A stretch of DNA of 64,000 bases from Pseudomonas knackmussii B13 (GTDB lineage Bacteria > Pseudomonadota > Gammaproteobacteria > Pseudomonadales > Pseudomonadaceae), in the NCBI RefSeq assembly GCF_000689415.1, contig NZ_HG322950.1:6098906-6162905 (forward strand), given 5' to 3'. Position 1 is the first letter of the stretch; each line of letters begins with the position of its first letter. The position numbers and the translations under genes are program-made. Under the pieces are notes generated by a model. That model made no database searches, was not told where the DNA came from, and saw nothing but the letters and a program-made list of their open reading frames with translations. Positions 8,679 through 16,991 of this stretch are shown here, piece by piece.

Positions 8679-10162
8679 TTAGCTGCCGGCGGGCGGCTGC
8701 GGCCACTGCGGCGGTGCGCCGCGCCATTCTTCCCAGGCCCGGCCCAGGCGCAGCACCTCGATATCGGCGAAGCGCGGACCGACGATCTGCAGGCCGATGG
8801 GCATGCCGGCGGCGGTGAAGCCGCAGTTGATCGACAGCGCCGGCTGCTCGGACATGTTCCACGGCACGGTGAAGCCGATGTGCTCGAACGGCCGCGCCGG
8901 ATCGTTGGTCGGAGCGGCGAATTCGGCGGGGAAGGAAGCGATCTGGTTGGTCGGGCTGAGCAGGAAGTCGATACCCTGGAACTGCGCGGCGGCGCGCTTG
9001 CGCATCTCGAAGGTGCGGTTGAAGCCGCGCACCGCGTCGACGCCGCTCACCTGCGCACCCGCCTCGGCCCATTGGAAGATGTACGGCAACACCCGCTCGC
9101 GGCGCTCGGCCGGCAGGTTCTCAAGCTCCGCCCAGAGACGCGCGCGCCAGAACTTGTCGAGCCCGTCGAGCAGCTCGCTATCGAGGATGGGCGTGACCTC
9201 GACGATTTCCGCACCCGCCTCGGCGAAGCGCTGCGCCGCCGCGCACACCGCGTCGCGCACTTCGGCTTCCGGGCGCAGGCCGCAGCCGGCATCGAGCTGC
9301 AGGCCGATGCGCAAGCCGCGCACATCCGCCGCCTGCAGGGCCCAGTCGAGTTCGGCGGGCGGCAGGCTGGTGGCGTCGCGCCAATCCGCGCGAGCGAGGT
9401 GCTTCATCATCAGCGCCGCGTCGTCCAGGGCCCGCGTCATGGGCCCGGCGCAGCGCCCGGTGTAGTACGGGTCGATGGGGATACGCCCGAGGCTCGGCTT
9501 GAACCCGGCCAGCCCGCACCAGCCGGCCGGCAGGCGCACCGAGCCACCGATGTCTGTGCCGACGTGCACCGAGGCTCGGCTTGAACCCGGCCAGCCCGCA
9601 CCAGCCGGCCGGCAGGCGGGCCCACCGAGCCACCGATGTCTGTGCCGACGTGCAGCGGGCCGTAACCGGCAGCGGCAGCCGCGGCGGCTCCGGCGCTGGA
9701 GCCGCCGGGGTTCATGCGCAGGTCCCAGGGGTTGCGGGTCAGCTTGTGGAAGCTAGACAGCCCGGAAGACAACATGCCGAAGTCCGGCACCGTGGTCTTG
9801 GCCAGCAGGATCGCCCCGGCCTCGCGCAGCCGCGCGGTGGGCGGTGCATCCTCGGTGGCAGGCAGCAGCGGTACGGCGGCGCTGCCCTGGGGAATGGGGT
9901 CGCCACGGCTGGCGATCAGTTCCTTGATGGTCACCGGCACGCCGTCCAGCTCACCGCAGGGCTCGCCCTTCAGCCAGCGCGCCTCGGACGCCCGCGCCTC
10001 TTTCATCGCCCGCTCGGGCGCGAATGCATAGAGCGCACACAGGTGCGGCTCCCAGCGTTGGATGTGCGCGAGCAGGTGATCGAGGTATTCGACGGGCGAA
10101 AGCTGGCGCGAACGGTACAGGGCCAGCAGCTGGATGGCGGTGAGGTCATGCAGCGCGGTCAT
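8679..10162 (-). pseudogene. amidase (amidase-signature family), disrupted by tandem duplication
   Basis: Amidase-signature hydrolase using a Ser-cisSer-Lys triad. The N-terminal part from the ATG at 10162 (GGAG 6 bases upstream) carries the catalytic lysine in PVTIKEL, the cis-serine in NPGGSSAG and the nucleophile in GTDIGGS. One residue after the nucleophile the frame is lost: the second copy of a tandem repeat has four extra bases (9619-9622). Translation then runs out of frame to a stop at 9437-9439, giving a predicted 241-residue product. The C-terminal part (RLPAGWCGLAGFK to the end at 8679) is intact in another frame. Removing exactly 86 bases rejoins both frames, so the lesion is recent or reversible, or an assembly error. 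Natural substrate unknown. Confidence 0.85.
9487..9654. repeat. 82/86-nt tandem direct repeat inside the amidase gene
   Basis: Two abutting copies, 9487-9568 (82 nt) and 9569-9654 (86 nt), identical except for a GGCC insertion at 9619-9622 in the second. The unit encodes the region around the amidase nucleophile serine. The first copy alone would keep the reading frame; the 86-nt copy shifts it. Confidence 0.93.
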
Positions 10163-10285
10163 GGCGGACTCCGTGAAGGGGTATCCGACAAGCGTAGGAT
10201 GGGCGGAGCGAAGCGATACCCATGCTGCAAACATGTTTTGCATGACTGCGCATTGGGGCGAAACCGGCTCTTGTACGTTGTTTTC

Positions 10286-10363
10286 TGGGTCCCCGCGTTC
10301 GCGGGGATGACGTCGGGGAAAGCGCCCCCCAATACCGTCACTCCCGCGAACGCGGGAGCCCAA
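10286..10363. repeat. REPIN-like inverted pair, CCCGCG-TTCGCGGG family
   Basis: Two small palindromes in inverted orientation: CTGGGTCCCCGCG-TTCGCGGGGATGACG (10286-10313) and its inverted relative CGTCACTCCCGCGAACGCGGG... (10336-10363). The pair is repeated in degenerate form at 13654-13750 and 19187-19275. A further short palindromic stretch with GGAGCGAAGCGATACCC lies at 10192-10215. Confidence 0.8.
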
Positions 10364-10405
10364 TAGACGGTTGCTCCTACCAGCAGATCCGTTGCAACGG
10401 TGCGA

Positions 10406-10654
10406 TCAGGGACGCGGCACCAGCGCCGGCAGCAACTGCCGGGAGATCGCCTCGCGCACGGCGGGCAGCAGGGTCGCGTGGCCGCCGAGCATTTCTTCCA
10501 CCAGCCGGCGCAGGGCCATGGAGCGCTCCGGGGTCAGGGCGCGCACCGCGTATTCGCAGGCCTGCTCGGCGGTGACGTCCGGCGGCACGGCGAAGCCCAG
10601 TGCCTGCAAGCGTTCGCGGAAATCGTCCTGGTCGATCAGGTCGGCGTGCATCAT
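10406..10654 (-). CDS. small hypothetical protein, 82 aa
   Basis: Not recognised. The reading frame codes for 82 residues from an ATG-ATG start (10654/10651); GGAGG lies 8 bases upstream of the first ATG, a strong ribosome site that supports it being real. The protein is acidic near the N-terminus, has no membrane segment, signal peptide or cysteine cluster apart from one Cys, and is predicted by eye to be mostly helical. A GC-rich inverted repeat CGGCCGGG/CCCGGCCG lies upstream at 10703-10726. It stands alone, between the amidase and the carnitine cluster. Confidence 0.6.
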   Translation of the reverse strand: MMHADLIDQDDFRERLQALGFAVPPDVTAEQACEYAVRALTPERSMALRRLVEEMLGGHATLLPAVREAISRQLLPALVPRP

Positions 10655-10824
10655 CGCGGGGTCCTCCGGGAGATTGGGCTCTCCCGGATTCTCGGAACAG
10701 CCTCGGCCGGGCGCAAGCACCCGGCCGTTGGTGTGTCCCTGACAGACAAGAGCAGGTCGTTTTCCGACCCGCTGGCGGCCCGGCACATGCTCGCCGCGCC
10801 GGGTGCGTTAAGAATCACATAACG

Positions 10825-11018
10825 CAGCGAGCCTATGGTCGTTGCCTGTCCGCGGTGGATACGCACAGGTCGCTTTCGGCAAACCCGGCAAACGCAAAGC
10901 AGCCACACTGGAGCCATACCACTGCGGTCACACCGAAGTAGGTGCTTGTCACACTGAGAGCCCATACCGGCTCGCTTTCTCCCCCGTTGCGCGTCGGGCG
11001 CAGCGGGGGATTTTTTTT
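10825..11018 (+). ncRNA. candidate small RNA ending at the orphan terminator
   Basis: Proposed only because a strong plus-strand terminator (10980-11018) has no plus-strand gene within the preceding 2.6 kb. The 150 bases upstream contain short stems such as GAGC...GCTC at 10957-10974. No good promoter could be fixed; the 5' end given is a guess. It does not resemble RsmY/Z, PrrF, CrcZ or 6S RNA. Confidence 0.22.
10980..11018 (+). terminator. strong rho-independent terminator without an upstream plus-strand gene
   Basis: Thirteen-base-pair stem TCCCCCGTTGCGC / GCGCAGCGGGGGA with one G-T pair and a 5-base loop, followed directly by eight T. The T tract makes it directional for the plus strand. 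Confidence 0.85.
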
Positions 11019-11198
11019 CCGGGGCAATTGCGAATACGGGTAGACCTGCCCGCAGGAGCGAACCTGCTCACGAACCTGGCCGCACCCGATCTTCGATAAC
11101 GTCTTCCCCGCGAGCGCGGGACGCGGCTCCATCGCGCACAGCGCTTGCGCAGGCGCTAAGGGGAATAAGTTGCTCTTTCAGGGTGACGCCGTGCCTTG

Positions 11199-11225
11199 AG
11201 GTTCGCGAGCAAGCTCGCTCCTACA
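11199..11225. repeat. half REP element overlapping the hocS stop codon
   Basis: Arm GGTTCGCGAGCAAGCTCGCT plus CCTAC. The hocS stop (TAG on the minus strand, 11221-11223) is formed by the outer bases of this element. Confidence 0.78.
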
Positions 11226-12141
11226 AAAGCCGTTTGGCCAAGGCTTCGAAGAGGGCTTCGTAGAGACGGTCCACCTCGGGCAACTGCCGCGCGCGCAGGC
11301 AGCCGTGGACCAGGCCGGCGCCGGGGAAATAATCCACAGGCACGCGCGCTTCCTGCAGGCGCTGTGCATAAAGCTGCCCGTCATCGCGCAGGGGGTCGAA
11401 CTCGGCGACCGCGATGACGGCCGGCGCCAGGTCGGACAGGTCGTGGGCGCGCAGAGGCAACGCCAAAGGGCAATGGCGCAGGGAATCGACCGGCAGGTAA
11501 GCGTCGAGGCAAGCCTGCATATCGGCTGTGGATAACAAAGGCGCGTCGGCGCATTCCGTGCTCGACGCCGTGGGCTGGTCGCCCAGTGCCGGGTAGATCA
11601 GCGCTTGCAGGCGCGGTTGCGGTTCGTCGGCATCGCGCAGGGCCAGGCACAGCGCCGCCGCGAGGTTGCCGCCGGCGCTGTCGCCGGCCACGGCCAGGCG
11701 GGAGCGGTCGAGGGGGATACCCAGGGCGCCGTCGCGCAGGAAGCGCCAGGCCGCCAGGCTGTCTTCCAGGGCCGCCGGGAAGGGGTGTTCCGGCGCCAGC
11801 CGGTAATCCACCGCCAGCACCGCCACCTTCAGGCGCAGGGCCAGTTCCTGGCAGAGGAAGGCGTGGGAATCCAGGCCGCCGAGCATCCAGCCGCCGCCGT
11901 GGAGGAACAGCACGGCCGGCCAGCCAACCTCGGGCGCAGCCACTTTCGGTAGATACAGGCGCAGCGGCGGCAGTCCGGTGGGCGCGAGGTCGCGGACCTG
12001 CAGCCCCGCCGGCAGCGGCGGCGAGAAGGCCGTCGCCATCCGCGCGTAGGCCTCACGTTGCGCCTGCAGCGACGGATCAGCGCTGGCGAAGGAACGCGTC
12101 AGCGCGACGAAGGCCGCCATGCCGGCCGACAGCGGATACAT
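11221..12141 (-). CDS. hocS: short-chain acylcarnitine hydrolase (alpha/beta hydrolase, HSL family)
   Basis: Hormone-sensitive-lipase-type esterase of 306 residues: oxyanion motif HGGGW at residues 81-85, nucleophile S155 in GDSAGG, and the usual Asp/His near EFDPLRDD and the C-terminal VHG. In P. aeruginosa the last gene of the caiX-cdhCAB operon (PA5384, hocS) hydrolyses acetyl- and butyryl-L-carnitine; the same position and type here support the same role. It starts 2 bases after the cdhB stop, so translation is probably coupled. The C-terminus ends in a REP-derived stop codon. Substrate assignment is by synteny, not sequence alone. Confidence 0.82.
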   Translation of the reverse strand: MYPLSAGMAAFVALTRSFASADPSLQAQREAYARMATAFSPPLPAGLQVRDLAPTGLPPLRLYLPKVAAPEVGWPAVLFLHGGGWMLGGLDSHAFLCQELALRLKVAVLAVDYRLAPEHPFPAALEDSLAAWRFLRDGALGIPLDRSRLAVAGDSAGGNLAAALCLALRDADEPQPRLQALIYPALGDQPTASSTECADAPLLSTADMQACLDAYLPVDSLRHCPLALPLRAHDLSDLAPAVIAVAEFDPLRDDGQLYAQRLQEARVPVDYFPGAGLVHGCLRARQLPEVDRLYEALFEALAKRLL

Positions 12142-12143
12142 GC

Positions 12144-12617
12144 TCAGCCCGGCAGGCCGATGGTGCGCCCGACGTAGTCCGGACGCGGCAGGCTGCGGTG
12201 CGCCTCGGCCAGCGCCAGCACGCGTTCGAGCACCACGCCCTCGAAGGGCGCCGAGCGTGCGCCGCCTTCCAGGTTCACGTGCAGCAGCATCTGCTCGCTG
12301 GCGGCCAGGGCGAGGTCTTCGCCGGCGCGATGCAGGCTGTGGAAAACATGCAGGCGCTTGCGGTCGTGGGCGATCAGCTGGGTGCGTACTTCCACCGCTT
12401 CGCCCTGCTTCACCTCGTGCAGGTAGTTGAGGTGGATTTCCAGGGTGAACAGCGAGTCGTGGGTCGCCGCGCGATGCGCCTCGTCCAGGCCCAGGTGGTC
12501 CATCAGGGCGTCGGTGGCGTAGCTGAAGATCAACAGGTAGAAGGCGTCGCGCAGGTGGCCGTTGTAGTCGGTCCACTCGGCGAGCACCGGGGTTTCGTAG
12601 GTTTTCAGGGCGTGCAT
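12144..12617 (-). CDS. cdhB: betainyl-CoA thioesterase (hot-dog fold)
   Basis: Hot-dog thioesterase of 157 residues with the 4-hydroxybenzoyl-CoA-thioesterase-like beginning WTDYNGHLRDAFYL (residues 15-28), which carries the catalytic Asp. In carnitine catabolism it hydrolyses betainyl-CoA made by CdhC to glycine betaine and CoA. The ATG at 12617 is chosen because homology starts there; an in-frame ATG at 12647 would read through a palindrome. It lies between cdhA and hocS in the order known from P. aeruginosa. Confidence 0.86.
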   Translation of the reverse strand: MHALKTYETPVLAEWTDYNGHLRDAFYLLIFSYATDALMDHLGLDEAHRAATHDSLFTLEIHLNYLHEVKQGEAVEVRTQLIAHDRKRLHVFHSLHRAGEDLALAASEQMLLHVNLEGGARSAPFEGVVLERVLALAEAHRSLPRPDYVGRTIGLPG

Positions 12618-12635
12618 GGCTAGGCATCCGGCAGG

Positions 12636-12657
12636 CGCCCTCCCCATGGGGAGGGCG
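12636..12657. repeat. perfect 22-base palindrome between cdhA and cdhB
   Basis: CGCCCTCCCC followed directly by its reverse-complement half with ATGG-type centre, 11-bp arms and no T tract. It lies 18 bases upstream of cdhB, so as RNA it could act as a processing or stability hairpin. Confidence 0.75.
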
Positions 12658-12668
12658 ATGGGGCGAGG

Positions 12669-13634
12669 TTAGTCGACGAAGGCGAAGCCGTGGCGTGCTT
12701 TCGTGTCCTTGATCGCGCCGAGCACGGCCAGCAGGCAATCGTCCCGATAGCGTTCCAGCTCGGCGATGCTGCGGCTGCCCTGCTGTTCGCTGGTGCCTTC
12801 GACCACCTTGTCGATCAGCGACTCGGTGAGTTCCGGCGCCGGCAGGTAGGTCCAGGGCAGCTGCAGGGCCGGGCCGAACTGCGCCATGAAGTGGCGCATC
12901 CCGGCGTTGCCGCCGGCCAGGGTGTAGGTCAGGAAGGTGCCCATGAACGACCAGCGCAGGCCGGCGCCGAAGCGGATGGCGTCGTCGATCTCGCCGGTGC
13001 TCGCCACGCCGTCGTTGACCAGGTGCAGAGCCTCGCGCCAGAGCGCTTCGAGCAGGCGGTCGGCGATGAAGCCGGGGACTTCCTTGCGCACGTGCAGCGG
13101 GCGCATGCCGAGGCTGCTGTACACCGAGATGGCTGCCTGCACGGCTGCCGGGTCGGTCTTTTCGCCGCCCACCACTTCCACCAGCGGCAGCAGGTAGACC
13201 GGGTTGAACGGGTGGCCGACCACGCAGCGTTCGGGGTGGATGGCGTCGGCGTAGAACTCGCTAGGCAGCAGGCCCGAGGTGCTGGAGGCGATGATCGCGT
13301 CGGGCTTGGCGGCGGCGCTGATCTTGGCGTGCACGTCGAGCTTCAGGCCCAGGCGCTCGGGGGCGCTTTCCTGGATGAAGTCGGCATTGCGCACGCATTC
13401 CTCGATGGTGGCGACGAAGGTCAGGCGGTCCTGCGAGGCCCCGGGCGCGAGGCCTGCCTTCTGCAGCGCCGGCCAGGCGTTGGCGACGCGCTGGCGCAGC
13501 ACGGCTTCGGCGCCCGGCGCCGGGTCCCAGGCGATGACGTCGAGGCCGTGGGCCAGGGCGCGGGCGATCCAGCCGCTGCCGATGACGCCGCTGCCAAGGG
13601 CGGCGAAGGTCTTGATTTCGGTGATGTACGCCAT
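12669..13634 (-). CDS. cdhA: L-carnitine dehydrogenase
   Basis: NAD-dependent oxidation of L-carnitine to 3-dehydrocarnitine, the first step of carnitine use. It is 321 residues, of the 3-hydroxyacyl-CoA dehydrogenase family, with the NAD site ALGSGVIGSGW at residues 12-22 and the family stretch HPFNPVYLLPLVEVV in the middle. The ATG at 13634 is placed directly before the Rossmann fold. It is 125 bases downstream of cdhC; that gap holds a REPIN-like pair, unlike the tight spacing of cdhB-hocS. Expression presumably needs CdhR and carnitine. Confidence 0.92.
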   Translation of the reverse strand: MAYITEIKTFAALGSGVIGSGWIARALAHGLDVIAWDPAPGAEAVLRQRVANAWPALQKAGLAPGASQDRLTFVATIEECVRNADFIQESAPERLGLKLDVHAKISAAAKPDAIIASSTSGLLPSEFYADAIHPERCVVGHPFNPVYLLPLVEVVGGEKTDPAAVQAAISVYSSLGMRPLHVRKEVPGFIADRLLEALWREALHLVNDGVASTGEIDDAIRFGAGLRWSFMGTFLTYTLAGGNAGMRHFMAQFGPALQLPWTYLPAPELTESLIDKVVEGTSEQQGSRSIAELERYRDDCLLAVLGAIKDTKARHGFAFVD

Positions 13635-13653
13635 GTTCGATTCCTGCTGTTTT

Positions 13654-13750
13654 CTGGGCCCCCGCGTGGGGGGGGGTGACGAAGGTGGGACGGGGCGACG
13701 TGCGCGGTGTCGATCACAGGAGCGTCGTCCCCGCGCACGCGGGGATCCAA
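13654..13750. repeat. REPIN-like inverted pair between cdhC and cdhA
   Basis: Degenerate copies CTGGGCCCCCGCGTGGGGG (13654 on) and CGTCGTCCCCGCGCACGCGG (13723 on) in inverted orientation, same family as 10286-10363 and 19187-19275. Confidence 0.75.
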
Positions 13751-13759
13751 AAACGCCCT

Positions 13760-14647
13760 TCAGCCACGCGGCTTGAGGTTCATCTTCTTGCGCCCTTCGG
13801 CGGGCGTCAGGGCGCGGCCGCCGAGGCGTTCGATGATCTCGATGGCGCGCTCCACCAGTTGGCCGTTGCTGGCGTGTACGCCGCGGTCCAGCCAGATGTT
13901 GTCTTCCAGGCCGACGCGCACGTTGCCGCCCAGCAGCATGGCTTGCGCGACCATCGGCATCTGCGAGCGGCCGATGCCGAAGCCGGCCCAGGTGAGGCCG
14001 TCGGGAATGTTGTCGGCCATGGCCTTCATGGTGGTGGTGTCGGCCGGCGCGCCCCACGGGATGCCCAGGCAGATCTGGATCAGCGGGTCTTCCAGCAGGC
14101 CTTCCTTGAGCATCTGCTTGGCGAACCACAGGTGCCCGGTATCGAAGATTTCCAGCTCGGCCTTCACGCCCAGCTCGGTGATGCGTTTGGCGCCAGCGCG
14201 CAGTTGGGCCGGGGTGGAAACGTAGATGAAGTCGCCGTCGCCGAAGTTCAGGGTGCCGCAGTCCAGGGTGCAGATTTCCGGCAGCAGTTCCTCGACGTGC
14301 TTGAGGCGCTCCAGCGGGCCGACCAGGTCGGTGCCGGCGCCGAACTCCAGCGGCTGCTCGCCCTTGCCGATCTCCAGGTCCCCGCCCATGCCGGCGGTGA
14401 GGTTGATGATGACGTCGGTGTCGCTCTCGCGGATGCGTTCCACCACTTCGCGGTAGAGGTTCACGTCGCGGCTCGGCTTGCCGGTCTTCGGATCGCGCAC
14501 GTGGCAGTGGGCGACCGTGGCCCCGGCCTTGGCGGCCTCGATGGCGGCGGCGGCGATTTCCTTGGGGGTGACGGGGATCGCCGGGTGCTTGCCGACGGTG
14601 TCGCCGGCGCCGGTCACCGCGCAGGTGACGATCACTTCGTAGTTCAC
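13760..14647 (-). CDS. cdhC: 3-dehydrocarnitine:acetyl-CoA trimethylamine transferase (BKACE, DUF849)
   Basis: Zinc-dependent beta-keto acid cleavage enzyme, 295 residues. It converts dehydrocarnitine and acetyl-CoA into betainyl-CoA and acetoacetate. The family's metal and catalytic residues are visible in the paired histidines of AHCHVRD (residues 46-52), and the later stretch GLEDN near residue 222 is typical. It follows caiX with a stem-loop between the two. Named by family and by position in the caiX-cdhCAB order. Confidence 0.9.
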   Translation of the reverse strand: MNYEVIVTCAVTGAGDTVGKHPAIPVTPKEIAAAAIEAAKAGATVAHCHVRDPKTGKPSRDVNLYREVVERIRESDTDVIINLTAGMGGDLEIGKGEQPLEFGAGTDLVGPLERLKHVEELLPEICTLDCGTLNFGDGDFIYVSTPAQLRAGAKRITELGVKAELEIFDTGHLWFAKQMLKEGLLEDPLIQICLGIPWGAPADTTTMKAMADNIPDGLTWAGFGIGRSQMPMVAQAMLLGGNVRVGLEDNIWLDRGVHASNGQLVERAIEIIERLGGRALTPAEGRKKMNLKPRG

Positions 14648-14681
14648 GGTTGCAGTCCTTCCTTCAGGCGTACGGAGGCCG

Positions 14682-14701
14682 TGCGCGGCGGCTGCCGCGC
14701 A
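14682..14701 (-). promoter_or_regulatory. stem-loop between caiX and cdhC
   Basis: Eight-base-pair stem (TGCGCGGC with GCCGCGCA, 4-base loop) without a T run, just after the caiX stop. Such stem-loops after the binding-protein gene often raise binding-protein mRNA over downstream genes. A comparable one follows the other binding protein at 20973-20991. Confidence 0.5.
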
Positions 14702-14716
14702 GCGGGGAGTCGGTGA

Positions 14717-15655
14717 TCAGTTGGCGGCGGTGAGGGCCGCGGGGTCGGCGGGCTTGCCGTCGAAGGTGGTCACGCCGTCGAGCCAGCGCTTGGCGTCCTC
14801 GGGGTGATCCTTGAGCCACTGCCGGGCCACGTCCTTCGGGTCCTTGCGTTCCATGATCGGCACCATCAGCTGGCTTTCCTGGGCGGCGCTGAAGGTCAGG
14901 TTGGAGAGCAGGCGGCTGACGTTGGGGCAGCGCTGCGCATAGTCCGGCGCGGTGACCACCGAGACGCTGGCGCGGCCTTCGTCGGGGCCGAAGACGTCCT
15001 GGCTGCCGGTGAGGTAGTGCATCTTCATGTTGATGTTCATCGGGTGCGGGGTCCAACCGACGAACACCACCCACTCGTTGCGCTGCCCGGCGCGCTTGAC
15101 CGCGGCGAGCATGCCGGCTTCGCCGGACTCGACCAGCTGGAAGCCCTTCAGGCCGAACTGGTCCTTGTCGATCATGCCCTTGATGTTGGCGTTGGCGCCG
15201 GTGCCTGGCTCGATGCCGTAGATCTTGTTGCCGAGCTTGTCGCGGTACTTGGCGATGTCGGCGAAGGTCTTCAGGCCGCCGTCATATACATAGTCGGGCA
15301 CCGCCAGGGTGGCCTGGGCGTCGGCCAGGCTGGGTTTCTCCAGCACGGTGACCTGCTTGGCCTGGAGGAAGGGCGCGATGTTCTTGTCCATCGCCGGCTT
15401 CCAGTAGCCGAGGAAGATGTCCAGGCGGTTGTCGCGGATGCCGGAGAAGATGATCTGCTGCACCGCGTTGGTCTGCTTGACCCGGTAGCCCAGGCTTTCG
15501 AGCAGCACATCGCCCATGGCACTGGTGGCGACCACGTCGGTCCAGGCGACCACGCCCATCCGCACGTCCTGACAGGACGCCTGTTCGGCGGCCCACGGCG
15601 ACTGGCTGGCGAGTACAGCAGCGGCGCAGCCTACCGCTTTGATCATTCGCTTCAT
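14717..15655 (-). CDS. caiX: carnitine-binding periplasmic protein
   Basis: Periplasmic binding protein of the OpuAC/ChoX type, 312 residues, which delivers carnitine to a shared choline/betaine/carnitine ABC transporter encoded elsewhere. The N-terminus MKRMIK followed by a hydrophobic stretch and AWA|A-like cleavage site near residue 22 is a Sec signal peptide. The aromatic-rich stretches GYWKPAMD and VGWTPHPMN are typical of the quaternary-amine cage. First gene of the carnitine operon, divergent from cdhR. Confidence 0.9.
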   Translation of the reverse strand: MKRMIKAVGCAAAVLASQSPWAAEQASCQDVRMGVVAWTDVVATSAMGDVLLESLGYRVKQTNAVQQIIFSGIRDNRLDIFLGYWKPAMDKNIAPFLQAKQVTVLEKPSLADAQATLAVPDYVYDGGLKTFADIAKYRDKLGNKIYGIEPGTGANANIKGMIDKDQFGLKGFQLVESGEAGMLAAVKRAGQRNEWVVFVGWTPHPMNINMKMHYLTGSQDVFGPDEGRASVSVVTAPDYAQRCPNVSRLLSNLTFSAAQESQLMVPIMERKDPKDVARQWLKDHPEDAKRWLDGVTTFDGKPADPAALTAAN

Positions 15656-15867
15656 GACTTCTCCCTCAAGGCCTTTGCGGCAATGGTTATCGTTGTTGTG
15701 TCATGCGGCCCCGCCCGGCGGTGGCTGGAGTCAAAACTACGCAGTGCCTGCGGCGAAAAATCGCACACCGGCGACCACCTCTTGCACAGCAGCGACCTCC
15801 CCGATTGCCAGCGCCCAATAAATGCTCCATACCGGTTGATCACCGCCCGAATCGCCCGGATGACGCC

Positions 15868-16821
15868 GTGTCCAATGACTTCTGGTTTCTCCTGCTGCCC
15901 GGATTTTCCGTGATGGGTTTCGTCTCCGCCGTGGAGCCGTTGCGCGTGGCCAACCGCTTTCGCGGCGAGCTGTACCGCTGGCACCTGTGCAGCGTCGACG
16001 GCGGCCCGGTGCTGGCCAGCAACGGCATGTCGATGAACGCCGACAGCGGCCTGGAGACGCTGCGGCGCGGCGATACGCTGTTCGTGGTCGCCGGCTTCGA
16101 TCCGTTGGGCACCTGCAACCCGGCGCTGGTGCACTGGCTGCGCTGGCTGGATCGCGAGGGCGTGACCCTCGGTGGCATCGACACCGGCAGCTTCGTCCTC
16201 GCCGAGGCCGGGCTGCTCGAAGGCCGGCGCTGCACCCTGCACTGGGAGGCGCTGGACGCTTTCCGCGAGAGTTATCCACAACTGGAGGCAACCCAGGAGC
16301 TGTTCGAGATCGACGGCCCGCGCATCACCAGCGCCGGCGGCACCGCGTCCATCGACCTGATGCTCGACCTGATCGCCCGCGCCCACGGCCCGGAGCTGGC
16401 GGTGCAGGTCTCCGAGCAGTTCGTCGTCGGGCGCATCCGCACCCGGCAGGACCACCAGCGCCTGCAGTTGGCTAGCCGCTACGGGGTAACCAACAAGAAG
16501 CTGATCCAGGTGCTCGGCAAGATGGAGCGGCACACCGAACCACCGCTCTCGACCCTGGAGCTGGCCGAGCACATCCAGGTCACCCGCCGCCAGCTGGAGC
16601 GCTTGTTCCGCCTGCACCTGCACGACACGCCATCGAACTTCTACCTCGGCCTGCGCCTGGACAAGGCGCGCCAGCTGCTGCGGCAGACCGACATGAGCGT
16701 GCTGGAAGTGGGCCTGGCCTGCGGCTTCGAGTCGCCGTCGTACCTGTCGCGCAGCTACCGGGCGAAGTTCGGTGTGTGCCCGAGCCATGACCGGGCGGCG
16801 TTGCCGAGGGTGGCGACCTGA
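15868..16821 (+). CDS. cdhR: carnitine catabolism transcription activator (GATase-1-like AraC family)
   Basis: Regulator of 317 residues: an N-terminal DJ-1/PfpI-like ligand domain (about 1-190) and a C-terminal AraC helix-turn-helix pair (about 215-310), the second in the DMSVLEVGLACGFESPSYLSRSYR region. In P. aeruginosa CdhR activates caiX-cdhCAB-hocS in response to carnitine. The frame is open back to 15703, but the family begins with a short lead before the WFLLLPGFS strand, so the GTG at 15868 is the best start; its ribosome site is weak and the start is uncertain. The 212-base divergent gap to caiX must hold both promoters. Confidence 0.85.
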   Translation: MSNDFWFLLLPGFSVMGFVSAVEPLRVANRFRGELYRWHLCSVDGGPVLASNGMSMNADSGLETLRRGDTLFVVAGFDPLGTCNPALVHWLRWLDREGVTLGGIDTGSFVLAEAGLLEGRRCTLHWEALDAFRESYPQLEATQELFEIDGPRITSAGGTASIDLMLDLIARAHGPELAVQVSEQFVVGRIRTRQDHQRLQLASRYGVTNKKLIQVLGKMERHTEPPLSTLELAEHIQVTRRQLERLFRLHLHDTPSNFYLGLRLDKARQLLRQTDMSVLEVGLACGFESPSYLSRSYRAKFGVCPSHDRAALPRVAT

Positions 16822-16833
16822 TCCGTATCCCCT

Positions 16834-16880
16834 GTAGGAGCGCGCCATGCGCGCGATTCGCGGCCATGGGCCGCTCCTAC
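16834..16880. repeat. REP palindrome, GTAGGAGCG family
   Basis: 47-base element starting GTAGGAGCGCG and ending GGGCCGCTCCTAC, between cdhR and the NTF2-like gene. Same outer arms as 3566-3613. Confidence 0.82.
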
Positions 16881-16991
16881 ACGGTGGAATGAAGCGATTG
16901 GCAAGATCCGTGGGGTCTTCGTCATTTATCCATAACCCGGCCAGGCGCAGCATTACAGCAACTGCAACGCCACTCTCCGAGGAAAACAGCC

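Larger units (their letters stand above)
10655..11220. other. 566-base intergenic region with orphan terminator
   Basis: No convincing coding region was found on either strand. Contents seen: the ribosome site and promoter area of the small gene to the left, a GC-rich inverted repeat near 10703-10726, a strong terminator facing right at 10980-11018, a weak REP-like stretch near 11050-11080, a CCCGCGAGCGCGGG palindrome near 11105-11118, and a half REP at the right end. Confidence 0.6.

Noticed and set aside
10842..11132. Overlapping 85- and 99-residue frames in the intergenic region right of 10655
   Set aside because: They overlap on opposite strands, include the terminator stem, and have no ribosome site or similarity.
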